Assembly: GCA_019120615.1 (NCBI GenBank)
Contig: DWUT01000145.1
Coordinates: forward strand, 1 to 32,335
Source: Candidatus Mediterraneibacter norfolkensis
GTDB taxonomy: Bacteria; Bacillota; Clostridia; Lachnospirales; Lachnospiraceae
Length of the DNA stretch: 32,335 nucleotides
Direction: 5' to 3'
Positions 24,365 through 32,335 of this stretch are shown one piece after another; the stretch's first letter is position 1; each line of letters starts with the position of its first letter. A model generated the notes under the pieces. The model made no database searches. It saw only the letters and a list, made by a program, of their open reading frames with translations, and had not been told where the DNA came from. Both the position numbers and the translations under genes were made by a program.

Positions 24365-25933
24365 TTAGATTTTCTTGCCAAGTCTGCTTCTTTTATAAGT
24401 ATCCGGAGTCATTCCATAGTACTTTTTAAACTGCTTGTTGAAATATCTGTAATCCAGATACCCTACTTTCTCGCAGACATCCTTCGCCTTCTCGCCTTTT
24501 TCGAGGAGCTCTGTTGCATGCCTGAGCCTGACTTGTGTCAGGTAACTACTGTATGTGAGTCCTTCCGCCTTTTTGAACGCAACGCTTAAATATGTCGGGT
24601 TCATATGAACCTGTTCCGCAAGAAGGTCCAGAGATATTCCTTCGGAATAATGCTTATCAATATATTTCTTCATCATCTCTGCCGCATTCGGCACTGTGTC
24701 TTTCTGCTTTTCCTGCATCAGGTTCAGAAGCATCTCTGCCTTTCCTGCCGTCCACTCCGCGATCATTTCCGCGGAAGACTGCTTGAGAATACCGCTGTAA
24801 TCAAGCATCTGACCGTCTTCACATATTTCACAGCCTGTTTCTCTGACCAGACTCTGAAGAAGATCCAGCAGTTTCATACATTCATGTCGCATAAATTCCG
24901 GCATCAGCTTTCCCCTTTTCAGGGACTCCAGATAAGAACAGATCTGCTTGCGGCATTCCTCATAATTCTGTGTCCTGAAATTAAATTCCAGGGAATACTG
25001 ACTGTCTGTGATCTTCATTAGCATGTTATTCCCATACTCAACATCTGTAATGCGCACGATCCGCTCCTCTTCGAGAAAGACGGCGTAATTTAAAGCACTC
25101 TGTGCTTCGGAAAACGCATGTTTAAGTTCAAAAATGTTCTGGCAGATGCTGCTGAGTCCTGCGTAGAACGAGATTCCCTGCTCCTCCAGACTCTTTTTTG
25201 CCTCTTCCATCTTCTCATAATATGGAAATATTTCACACTCCTGATTGAAAAAAACAAAAAATATTTTCTCATCAGCAATCAATGTATATATTTCAAAGCT
25301 GTGTCCCTGCACGACGGAAAACGTCATTTCCTGGATCAGGTTCCTGTACTGATCTGATCTATTTCCCGGGTGAAAGACCTGTCCCGCACACATCACAGCG
25401 ATCTCCGTAGCGTATCTGAGATCACCGTTCTGTTCCAGGAGTTGTTCCATACACTCTTTTTCCATCTCCGCAGGATGATTCAAAATATTCAGGAGTGCCT
25501 GTTCCACCAGGACACGGTTCACTTTCACCGCACGTTCCTTCATCTGAATATAGCTCTTCTTATAGTCGATCATATCCTTCGCTTTGTGCAAAGCCTCTTT
25601 CAGGTGGCTGACCGTGACCGGTTTCTCCAGATAATCCAGCACGCCAAGTCCGATCGCCTTCTGGACATATTTAAACTCATTAAACCCACTGAAAATAATA
25701 TAAACAATATCCGGGAACTGCTGTTTTGCCTGTTCGATCATCTCAAGCCCTGTAAGTCCCGGCATCCGGATGTCCGTCAGTACAAGATCTGGCTGTGTGT
25801 TCTGGATCAGCCGGAGACCGTCCTTTCCGTTTTCCGCTGTTCCCGCCAGATCAACATCCGGTTCTCTTTCCAGGACCTTTGTCATTCCTTTTAATACAAC
25901 AGCCTCGTCTTCAATCAAAACTACTTTCAGCAT
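24365..25933 (-). CDS. YesN-type response regulator with AraC DNA-binding domain
   Basis: Response regulator of 522 aa. The receiver domain (1-120) has EDE (8-10), phospho-acceptor Asp54 in LTDIRMPGLTG and Lys in YLEKPVT. A middle region of about 290 residues is followed by a C-terminal AraC/XylS pair of helix-turn-helix units (about 420-520): EGISLDLLAEQVHMNPTYLS and KAKDVCEKVGYLDYRYFNKQFKKYYGMTP. Start follows GGAGGGC. It is the usual activator of an adjacent sugar ABC transporter operon, working with a YesM-type kinase. The kinase frame upstream would originally have overlapped its first 23 bases, but that kinase is now disrupted. Confidence 0.95.
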   Translation of the reverse strand: MLKVVLIEDEAVVLKGMTKVLEREPDVDLAGTAENGKDGLRLIQNTQPDLVLTDIRMPGLTGLEMIEQAKQQFPDIVYIIFSGFNEFKYVQKAIGLGVLDYLEKPVTVSHLKEALHKAKDMIDYKKSYIQMKERAVKVNRVLVEQALLNILNHPAEMEKECMEQLLEQNGDLRYATEIAVMCAGQVFHPGNRSDQYRNLIQEMTFSVVQGHSFEIYTLIADEKIFFVFFNQECEIFPYYEKMEEAKKSLEEQGISFYAGLSSICQNIFELKHAFSEAQSALNYAVFLEEERIVRITDVEYGNNMLMKITDSQYSLEFNFRTQNYEECRKQICSYLESLKRGKLMPEFMRHECMKLLDLLQSLVRETGCEICEDGQMLDYSGILKQSSAEMIAEWTAGKAEMLLNLMQEKQKDTVPNAAEMMKKYIDKHYSEGISLDLLAEQVHMNPTYLSVAFKKAEGLTYSSYLTQVRLRHATELLEKGEKAKDVCEKVGYLDYRYFNKQFKKYYGMTPDTYKRSRLGKKI

Positions 25934-27654
25934 TTTCGCCCTCCATCGGGAATCGGATCACTACCCTTACCCCTTTATCTTTTTTGCTGTAAAAACCAAT
26001 TCCCGCCTCAGCACCGTAAACGAGCTAGATTCTCTCAACACTGTTCCGCACCGCATATCCTTTCATGATATCTTTCTCGACATTCATTCCAACGCCGTCG
26101 TCTTCCACCTCAAAAAACATAAACTTTCCCTGTTTATACATTCTGATCCAGATCGTCCCTTCTCCAATCTTCGGTTCGATCCCGTGATAGACGGCATTTT
26201 CCACGAAAGGCTGGAGCAGGAGTTTGATCACCTTTTCATTCAAAAGTGCCTCGTCAACATCGATTTCAACATGTATCTTTCCTTCAAACCTCCTGTTCTG
26301 GATCAGCAGATAGCTCTTTACAAACTGCAGTTCTTCCTCCACAGATATGTATTTTTCCCCTTTACTGAGGGCAATCTTGAAAACATCGCTCAGTGCTTTT
26401 GTCATATCTGCAATATCATCCGCATCCTCCAGCACGGCCATCCAGTAAAGAGAATCCAATGTATTATATAGAAAATGCGGATTGATATTCGACTGCAGCA
26501 GTTCCAGTTCGGCCTCTTTGGTTTTTAGTTCTGAACGGGCGACCCGGTCAGAAAGCGCAAGCTTTTCATTTACCATTCTGTTAAATTCATACCCGAGCTC
26601 CCCTACTTCATTCTTAGGATAGCTGTCGTCAAGATACCTCTCTCCCTCTCCTACTCTCACGATGTTATCTCTCAGTTGTGACAAAGGTCTGGTGATCCTG
26701 CTGCAGATTACAGATGTAAGTCCGAGTAGAAGGACAAGAGTCAGTACAATACCTGCCGTTACGATCGTTCTGATCACTAATGCATCACCCAGGATGTCAT
26801 CCTGGTGTATTATGTGGATCAGTGTCCATCCCGTCTCACTGTTCTCATATTCCGTGTAATAGTAATCTGAATTATCTTCTCCGATAATTTCTTCCACCTG
26901 TGTCTGCGTAATGTCCTGCGGGGCTTCCAACACGACAAATTCCTGTCCGCCATCTCTTTCATCGCAAACAGCATAGATACTGTTTTCACTTTCATAATCA
27001 GGAAAGATCCTGTCAAAAAATTCTTTATTAAAATTAACGATCATCATGCCGATATCTGTCTGTGTTTCCAGAGATTTCAGCAGTTTCACACAGGAAATTT
27101 CCTCGGAATCCCCTGTGATCACATTAAAGCTCACAAATTGCTCATATCCTCCGCTTTCTGATGCTTTTTTAAACCATTCACTGGACTGTATTTCGGAATA
27201 GTCCAGTGCTTTCATCACCTGAGAACTTCCGGCTGTCATATCAATATAAAAAAGCTTTCCACTGAGATCATAAATGTATATTGATTTTGCTCCCGAAAAA
27301 CCCGTAATATATTTTTCCATTGCTGAGTCTATATTTTGAAAGGTATTCCCATTCATATATCCCCCCCGCTCCCTCACTCATATTGCTTTTAACCAGTTCT
27401 CGCTGAAGCACTGAATCGGCCAGAATACTTCTTGTAATATCCCTGCAATAGTCAAGCTGATCATCCAATACCATACTAGAAGATTCAAGGATTTTTGTAT
27501 AGGACGCCATATTCGATTCAACCAGAAGGCGGCTTACCATATTATTCAGCACTGCTCCCAAAAGGAACAGACACGGAATCACCACAAGGATCTGCATAGC
27601 TATCAACTGATTTCGTATTGTTTTCAGATTGATAACTTTCAGAAGTTTTTTCAT
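25911..27654 (-). pseudogene. YesM-type sensor histidine kinase disrupted by a frameshift and an amber stop
   Basis: Two frames together make one kinase. The N-terminal part (27654 to about 27360) has a membrane helix and the start of an extracellular sensor. The rest (about 27377 to 26025) has the remaining sensor, a second helix (IVTAGIVLTLVLLLG), HAMP, the phospho-acceptor His in NINPHFLYNTLDSLYWMA, N-box PFVENAVYHGIEP and G1 DDGVGM. The frames meet at a run of seven G (27361-27367, C on the plus strand); six G would restore one frame. A TAG at 26025-26027 then interrupts the end. The following 37 codons still encode a normal kinase tail (LVYGAEAGIGFYSKKDKG, VVIRFP) up to a TGA at 25911-25913 inside the regulator gene. 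Each lesion alone would truncate the product. Confidence 0.85.
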
Positions 27655-27693
27655 TACATATCATCTCCATTTGCTGCATCTTTCTTTATTTTT

Positions 27694-27726
27694 GCAGTAA
27701 ACTCATAAAATTTCAAGATTTACTGC
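27694..27726. promoter_or_regulatory. Inverted repeat upstream of the kinase gene (possible operator)
   Basis: GCAGTAAA (27694-27701) and TTTACTGC (27719-27726) are perfect inverted 8-mers with 17 nt between, 40-72 bp before the kinase start. It could be an operator or an RNA hairpin. No clear promoter hexamers were assigned. Confidence 0.35.
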
Positions 27727-27801
27727 CACAGAATTTTTAATCTCATAATGATCTTCTGCTATTCAAAACTGTAAATAAAAGAAAATAGCACTATGCAATT
27801 A

Positions 27802-27825
27802 AGGGATAGACATTTGCCTATCCCT
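27802..27825 (-). terminator. Possible terminator after the GH78 gene
   Basis: Stem AGGGATAG/CTATCCCT (27802-27809 with 27818-27825), 35 bp beyond the stop of the rhamnosidase-like gene on the minus strand. The T-tract that follows is poor (TAATT), so termination may be weak. The 205-bp gap to the kinase gene holds this and the inverted repeat at 27694. Confidence 0.45.
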
Positions 27826-27859
27826 GTAGTCCACATATTGATCTGAATCTGCCGGTTTT

Positions 27860-29911
27860 TCACATGGTTATCTCACATTCTATCCACTCCCCGGGTACGA
27901 TCCGCCTCGTGTTTTCTCCCCAAATAAGCGTACCTCCGCTGCATTCCGTCCTCACTTTTACCCGCCCCTCTGTAATCTCTATGTCGATCACTCCTTTCGG
28001 CAGTGGGACGCTGCCCCTATAATTCCTGAATATCCCTGCCTTGGGCTGTACTTCAAAGGATTCATAGGCAATCCCGGTATTTTTTACCCCTAGAATAAAT
28101 CTTCCTATAATATAGATAACGCTGGCGCTCCAGGCATGGCATAAAGACTTTCCATAAGGGCGGCCATACATTGCGTAATGTTCTATGCCTTCCTCCTCCG
28201 GGTCATACTGTTCATAAAGGGTAGTCGCCCCAAGTCTTATCATTCCGCCGTAATAATCAAGAATGTGCTCCAGACATGTCACGTAATCTCCCTCCAGACA
28301 CATCACCTTATTTTCATAAAATTTAAAATAGGGGGTCGTTATCGGCTGTACATTGTCATTACATATAACATTTCGATAGATTTTGTGTTTTTTTTCCTCG
28401 GGAAGTTTCAGATACAGGTATGCCAGAAGGTTGTTCTGCCGTGTTACATTTTCCCTTCCTGACTCAAAACTGTCTATGTATGCTCCGAGGCTGTCCCTGT
28501 AGAACTTCTCTTCAATTTTTGCTCTGAGTTCAGAAGCTTTTTCCTCCCACTGCTCCGTTCCCTCCACATTCAATGTCCTGCCGATCTTTGCATAACAGTC
28601 CATCATCTCTGCCAGAAGTATCTGTTCTCCGCATACTGCGCCGGTCTTATCCATGGGGCACCAGTCAATAAACACCCAATCACCGCTTTTTCCCTGGATA
28701 AACCCGTCATCATCACGCCTTCCCTCGCAAAATTCTACATGTGCAGAAAGCTGTGGATATATCTGTTTCAGAAATTTCCGGTCTCCGTATGTTCTATAAT
28801 ACTCCCATATACTGATGACCCACATAAATGTGTAATCCATGATCGTATTAATGTAGGATACAACCGGGAGTCCCCCTGCCAGAGCCGTCAGGGTCCGTTT
28901 CTCAAGATTTTGATCCATAAACAGATAGTGATCCACAAAGAGGCTCTGATAAACATCCGCCGACCAGACCCACCGATCTCTTTTTATCCCATCCAGAAAA
29001 AATTCCCTTGAATTCAGATGGAATGTATAAGCGGCAGTTTTCCAGATCTTGTCTATCATTGTTCTGTCTGATGAAAAATTTCCCCGGTATATCAGCGGAA
29101 GCATCTCCGCCTCGACCCTGAGTTCCGCCTCAGGATCACTCACCCAGACATATCGAAAGGCCGATGCCGGAAGGCGCAGATGTCCATTTTCCGGAACCTT
29201 TCTAAAACGGACGACGCTCCACTTCAGATCCAGTGCCTCCGCCTTAGATTCCCCAAAGGAAACCATAACCGGAACCTCTCCTGCATTTTCCAGTTCTGCA
29301 ACTCCGAAAAGTTCTCTTCCAAAATCATAAAGACGCCCCTCCGTATAAAATGACTCCAGTTTCTCAGACAACGGATCTTCCATATTTCTTGTTCCGCAGA
29401 CCGGCATACAGCAGTATGAAGCAGCAGGCTTTTCTTCTCTATACTCAAAGCGGAATACATCCGGTTTCTCCAGCCCTGAATTTAGTTCCCTGTAAAACCC
29501 GACAGGTTCCGCTATACCGGACAGATCATCTGCCATCCATTTATCATCTGTTTCCACAACACCTTCCACGTACACGCTCGGAAATGTTTTATTATTCAAT
29601 ACCCGGATCTCAATCATAAATTCTCCCTCCGGGATCTCCAGCGTTTCCGGATTGCCACATTTGATCTCGTCATTCCCCGGTTCGTTTCCGCCAAATCCTT
29701 CTTTAAACAAAGAAACAACATAATCCCCACATGCGTATATATTGATCTTTCCGCCCTTTGTACTGATTTTCCTTGTAAAACGAACTGAACACTCCGGACG
29801 GTAAATCTTCCATACAGGAGGTTCAATATGACCATATGCCTGTCTGCTGCTGTGTACTAAAATATTATGATATTTCTCATAATCCCCAAATTTCCATATC
29901 CAGTATGCCAT
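27860..29911 (-). CDS. Glycoside hydrolase family 78-like (alpha-L-rhamnosidase)
   Basis: Predicted to release terminal alpha-L-rhamnose from glycosides or oligosaccharides. The 683-aa protein has N-terminal beta-sandwich regions (about 1-270) and an (alpha/alpha)6 catalytic domain (about 280-610) with FFLDGIKRDRWVWSADVYQS (305-323). This is the GH78 acid-residue region, normally DG.xR.R..W.GD. The end of the barrel has YGRPYGKSLCHAWSASVIYIIGRFILGV, also typical, and a C-terminal beta domain follows. There is no signal peptide, so hydrolysis is intracellular after ABC uptake. Start at 29911 follows AGGGAGA. It is 25 bp after the esterase gene, so co-transcribed. Related unassigned GH78-like enzymes with other specificities exist, so rhamnose is probable, not proven. 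Confidence 0.85.
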   Translation of the reverse strand: MAYWIWKFGDYEKYHNILVHSSRQAYGHIEPPVWKIYRPECSVRFTRKISTKGGKINIYACGDYVVSLFKEGFGGNEPGNDEIKCGNPETLEIPEGEFMIEIRVLNNKTFPSVYVEGVVETDDKWMADDLSGIAEPVGFYRELNSGLEKPDVFRFEYREEKPAASYCCMPVCGTRNMEDPLSEKLESFYTEGRLYDFGRELFGVAELENAGEVPVMVSFGESKAEALDLKWSVVRFRKVPENGHLRLPASAFRYVWVSDPEAELRVEAEMLPLIYRGNFSSDRTMIDKIWKTAAYTFHLNSREFFLDGIKRDRWVWSADVYQSLFVDHYLFMDQNLEKRTLTALAGGLPVVSYINTIMDYTFMWVISIWEYYRTYGDRKFLKQIYPQLSAHVEFCEGRRDDDGFIQGKSGDWVFIDWCPMDKTGAVCGEQILLAEMMDCYAKIGRTLNVEGTEQWEEKASELRAKIEEKFYRDSLGAYIDSFESGRENVTRQNNLLAYLYLKLPEEKKHKIYRNVICNDNVQPITTPYFKFYENKVMCLEGDYVTCLEHILDYYGGMIRLGATTLYEQYDPEEEGIEHYAMYGRPYGKSLCHAWSASVIYIIGRFILGVKNTGIAYESFEVQPKAGIFRNYRGSVPLPKGVIDIEITEGRVKVRTECSGGTLIWGENTRRIVPGEWIECEITM

Positions 29912-29936
29912 AAATCATTCTCCCTGCTTTTTAATT

Positions 29937-30950
29937 TCAGATTCTTTCTTTTCCCTTTTGCTGCTGCAGCTGTTCCCAGAAGCCGATACCACGCTCTACC
30001 CACCCTTCCAGCGATGTTCCATCTCCAAGGCCAAAACCATGTCCGCCGGATTTTCCGATTTCAAGCTTCGCCGGAATATTTTTCTTGCTGAGTTCACTGT
30101 ACATCTTTCTGGAATTTTCCGGATCAACCATATCATCGTCCTCTGCCGCAACTAAATAGCATGGAGGATACTCTTTATCTAATCTGGTAATCACATCATA
30201 TTTTTCTACTGTCTCCCTGTCTGCGCCCCTGCCAAACATTGTTTCGATCAAATATGTCTCATTCTTTTCCAATATATCTTTCAGATTTAAAACGGCATAA
30301 ATACAGAAAAGAACATCCGGTTTCTTTAAACCATATTTCTTGTATCCATTCTCCGCAATTCCGAATTCTGCTGTCAGATTACCACCTGCTGAAAAACCTC
30401 CGACAGCATAATCGTCCTGTCCCAATCCCAGTTCATCTTTTCTGGATGATATAAACTTTACTGCCGCTGCAAGATCCTCAAGAGCCATGGGCAGAACCTG
30501 TTCATCCCAGCTCTTCCATGTACGATAATTCAGGCAGAATACCGGATAACCCATTGAGGAAAATTTTGCTGCTACAGGAAACGCTTCAACGATTGAACAA
30601 ACTGCATGATAAGCTCCTCCCGCGCACAATATAACAAAAGGCTTTTCTTTTTCACCCGGAAAGGCAATGAGTTTCACATCCTTACGTGTCGGATCAGCTG
30701 CTATCTCATCCTGTGAATAAACAGAATATACACGGTTTTTTCCATTCTTTCCATTTCGGATCAGTGCCTCCACTCCATAGATCATACACTGGGGATTCCA
30801 GGTATTGTACTTATCATTCAAATCCTGAAAAGTACACCCTTCCTCGTCCTTTTTATTGCCGTCCCGCCGACCTGTAAAATAGTCTGATACCTGAACCAGT
30901 TCCGGGATTTTCTTTATCTCGTCAATTTTCATATCTTTTGTCAATCTCAT
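29937..30950 (-). CDS. Alpha/beta hydrolase, acyl/acetyl-esterase-like, paired with GH78
   Basis: Cytoplasmic serine esterase of 337 aa. Nucleophile Ser187 is in GGFSAGGN, the likely acid is in the EDDDMVDP segment (270-277) and His304 is in GGHGFG. The oxyanion segment reads CAGGAYH (109-115) instead of the usual HGGG. ATG at 30950 is preferred because GAGGTG lies 6 nt upstream; earlier ATGs at 30971 and 30968 lack a ribosome site. It heads the leftward pair with the rhamnosidase-like gene, so it probably removes acetyl or aromatic acyl groups from the imported glycoside (inference). It is divergent from an AraC regulator. It is not closely similar by eye to the esterase at 4315-5295. Confidence 0.85.
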   Translation of the reverse strand: MRLTKDMKIDEIKKIPELVQVSDYFTGRRDGNKKDEEGCTFQDLNDKYNTWNPQCMIYGVEALIRNGKNGKNRVYSVYSQDEIAADPTRKDVKLIAFPGEKEKPFVILCAGGAYHAVCSIVEAFPVAAKFSSMGYPVFCLNYRTWKSWDEQVLPMALEDLAAAVKFISSRKDELGLGQDDYAVGGFSAGGNLTAEFGIAENGYKKYGLKKPDVLFCIYAVLNLKDILEKNETYLIETMFGRGADRETVEKYDVITRLDKEYPPCYLVAAEDDDMVDPENSRKMYSELSKKNIPAKLEIGKSGGHGFGLGDGTSLEGWVERGIGFWEQLQQQKGKERI

Positions 30951-31018
30951 AAGAACACCTCGCTTCATCAATTTAAATCTTACTTTTTCATCCTACTCCT
31001 TCCATCTCGTCTTTCCAA

Positions 31019-31034
31019 TGGTTATATATAACCA
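31019..31034. promoter_or_regulatory. 16-bp perfect palindrome in the esterase/AraC divergent region
   Basis: TGGTTATATATAACCA is fully self-complementary and lies between the divergent starts at 30950 and 31105. It could be an operator or contain the esterase-side -10 (TATATA). No strong -35 is present, as expected for an activator-dependent promoter. Confidence 0.45.
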
Positions 31035-31061
31035 GTGTAGCTATCATTTTTTGATCTCTTC

Positions 31062-31070
31062 TGCTATAAT
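31062..31070 (+). promoter_or_regulatory. Extended -10 promoter of the AraC-family gene
   Basis: TGC directly followed by a consensus TATAAT (31065-31070), an extended -10 arrangement, with no good -35 element. It gives a short leader of about 28 nt to the ATG at 31105. Confidence 0.55.
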
Positions 31071-31104
31071 AAAACAAATCTGTTTACCGGAGGTTTTACT
31101 GCAA

Positions 31105-32154
31105 ATGAAAAACAGCATCATAATAAATTCTTTGCTTGAAATGAATGAGAGTGAACGGTTTTATAAAGAATATGATACAGCTGTAAAGAACGGAACTCTT
31201 TCCGCTCTTCTCTCAGAAATCAATCTGGAAGAAGCGGAAAGACTTTCATTATTAATCCCTGAGCTTGGTCGTGTCAATCCCGCTTCGCTCTCAGACAGCT
31301 ATATTACTGACGCTCATTTACCCTACCGGACCTCTGTCCTTATAGAGAAGCACAACCGTTATACACCTCCATTTTTTCATACCCATGAATTTTTTGAGAT
31401 TATCTATGTTGTACAAGGAATAGCTCAACATCAGATTTTTAAACAAAATCTTCCCCTTCATAAAGGTGATCTTTGTCTTGTCTCTCCGTCGGTATACCAC
31501 TCAATCTATGTAGATGATGACGATAGTATCATATTAAATATTATGATCAGCAGGAAAAGAATCGCTGACATTTTCTATAATACACTGCGGAGCAACAGTG
31601 TTATTTCCTCTTTTTTTAACAGCAGCCTGTACATACAAGGATACCAGGATTATCTTCTGTTCCGCACTGGAGACGATCTGGACATTCAAAGCGAAATGCT
31701 CAGCCTGTACTCAGAACAAATGCAAATAGACAGTTATACTGACAATATAATAAGCGGAATGTTAATGGTGGATTTTTCCCGGCTGGTACGCCTATATCAG
31801 CGTACTGTTGAAACTGCGCCATCTGCTCACCAGACAGAAATTTATAAAAATCTGATTTCATACTTGATGGAAAATTTGAATACTGTGACTCTTCACGACG
31901 TGGCTGAACAGATGAACTATTCTACTGCATATTGTTCCCGGTATATCAAAAGACTGACCGGTTCCAGTTTCACAAATCTGCTTCAATCCCTTCGCTTCAA
32001 CCGAGCGTGCACAATGCTTGAAACTGGAAATATGAGTATTCAGGCGATCAGCGAACAGCTTGGATATGAAAATCCAGAAAACTTTATGCGTGCTTTTAAG
32101 AAGAAATATCATATGACACCGTCAGAATATAGATTGAGTAAGAGAGATAATTAG
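31105..32154 (+). CDS. AraC-family transcriptional regulator with N-terminal cupin
   Basis: Regulator of 349 aa. The N-terminal sugar-sensing cupin (about 80-180) has PFFHTHEFFEIIYVVQG and HKGDLCLVSPSVYHSIYV. The C-terminal pair of helix-turn-helix units (about 250-345) has VTLHDVAEQMNYSTAYCSRYIKR and SIQAISEQLGYENPENFMRAFKKKYHMTPSEYR. ATG at 31105 with an upstream GGAGG (11-nt spacing, slightly long) is chosen; the frame open from 31018 covers the promoter. It is divergent from the esterase and GH78 genes and so probably activates them in response to the released sugar. The module thus has two AraC-type activators. Confidence 0.92.
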   Translation: MKNSIIINSLLEMNESERFYKEYDTAVKNGTLSALLSEINLEEAERLSLLIPELGRVNPASLSDSYITDAHLPYRTSVLIEKHNRYTPPFFHTHEFFEIIYVVQGIAQHQIFKQNLPLHKGDLCLVSPSVYHSIYVDDDDSIILNIMISRKRIADIFYNTLRSNSVISSFFNSSLYIQGYQDYLLFRTGDDLDIQSEMLSLYSEQMQIDSYTDNIISGMLMVDFSRLVRLYQRTVETAPSAHQTEIYKNLISYLMENLNTVTLHDVAEQMNYSTAYCSRYIKRLTGSSFTNLLQSLRFNRACTMLETGNMSIQAISEQLGYENPENFMRAFKKKYHMTPSEYRLSKRDN

Positions 32155-32182
32155 CGATTTTCCCGCTCAAAAGTTATATTTA

Positions 32183-32221
32183 TCAAAAAAACACCTGAAA
32201 GATTACTCTCTCAGGTGTCCT
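32183..32221 (-). terminator. Intrinsic terminator behind the 23S rRNA gene (copy 2 of a duplicated terminator)
   Basis: Same 39 bases as 21023-21061: stem ACACCTGA/TCAGGTGT, then seven T on the minus strand. It follows the 3' end of the 23S rRNA by about 85 bp, so it probably ends the rRNA transcript. It also faces the AraC gene stop at 32154. Confidence 0.85.
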
Positions 32222-32306
32222 CTCATTCCATATGTAAATATTCATGTACCTTCAAAACCACATACAAAGAATCAACTCTTTCATCCATCTTCACCTATTC
32301 CGCTTT

Positions 32307-32335
32307 GGTTATGCCCTCGACCTATTAGTAACAGT
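32307..32335 (-). rRNA. 23S ribosomal RNA, 3' end (partial, continues beyond the window)
   Basis: The last 29 bases, read on the minus strand, contain ACTAATAGGTCGAGGGC followed by ATAACC, the conserved 3' end of low-GC Gram-positive 23S rRNA. Only the terminal part is inside the window. No 5S rRNA gene fits in the 85 bp between this end and the terminator. Confidence 0.85.

Noticed and set aside
26025-26027. TAG decoded as an amino acid (stop-codon recoding)
   Set aside because: Other genes in the window use TAG as a normal stop (for example the kinase ending at 15954), so genome-wide recoding is unlikely.
27340-27380. Programmed ribosomal frameshift in the kinase
   Set aside because: The G7 tract is not a classical slippery heptamer with a downstream structure, and a separate in-frame TAG later in the gene would still truncate the product; mutation or assembly error is simpler.
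1-32335. CRISPR array, tRNA genes or transposase genes
   Set aside because: No regularly spaced direct repeats, no cloverleaf with conserved T-arm, and no transposase-like or integrase-like protein was seen.

Overview
The window reads as chromosome of an anaerobic gut-type Firmicute, most likely Lachnospiraceae. This rests on strong AAGGAGG-type ribosome sites, short lipoprotein signal peptides of the MKxxKKAxSLALxxxxxxSLAGC style, YesM/YesN-type regulators beside a sugar ABC transporter, and a low-GC Gram-positive 23S rRNA 3' end at the right edge. The genus cannot be fixed from sequence alone. Nearly all genes are on the minus strand.

Region A (110-12479) looks like a catabolic locus for quinate/shikimate or their esters. 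A leftward, apparently polycistronic run starts at 8348: YdiB-like quinate/shikimate dehydrogenase, MFS permease, type I dehydroquinate dehydratase, a feruloyl-esterase-like alpha/beta hydrolase, a GntP-family permease, and a complete TRAP transporter (DctQ, DctM, DctP). A divergent LysR regulator (8525-9400) overlaps tail-to-tail by 20 bp with a second, similar LysR gene (9381-10262). The second is divergent from a large Fe-S/FMN/FAD old-yellow-enzyme-type reductase (10473-12479). No other shikimate-biosynthesis gene is present, which argues for catabolism. A coherent but unproven model is ester uptake and hydrolysis, quinate to dehydroquinate to dehydroshikimate, then C=C reduction by the OYE-type enzyme.

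Region B (12480-17698) opens with an intergenic stretch that is mostly one long imperfect palindrome. It continues with a MacB/FtsX-type ABC exporter (permease and ATPase) and, upstream in the same direction, its likely two-component system (histidine kinase and OmpR-type regulator).

Region C (17811-20941) holds an orphan branched-chain-amino-acid-type binding lipoprotein with its own promoter, a second (branched) inverted-repeat element, a small HPr-like protein lacking the phosphorylatable histidine region, and an unusual in-frame fusion of a D-lyxose-isomerase-type cupin with a Uma2/DUF820 nuclease-fold domain.

Region D (21023-32221) is a glycoside-utilisation module. It has a CUT1-type sugar ABC transporter without its own ATPase (binding protein and two permeases), a YesN-type response regulator, a YesM-type sensor kinase broken by both a frameshift at a G7 tract and an in-frame amber codon, a cytoplasmic GH78 alpha-L-rhamnosidase-like enzyme, a second alpha/beta esterase, and a divergent AraC regulator. 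An identical 39-bp terminator sequence occurs at both ends of the module. The right-hand copy lies behind the 3' end of a 23S rRNA gene that runs off the window.
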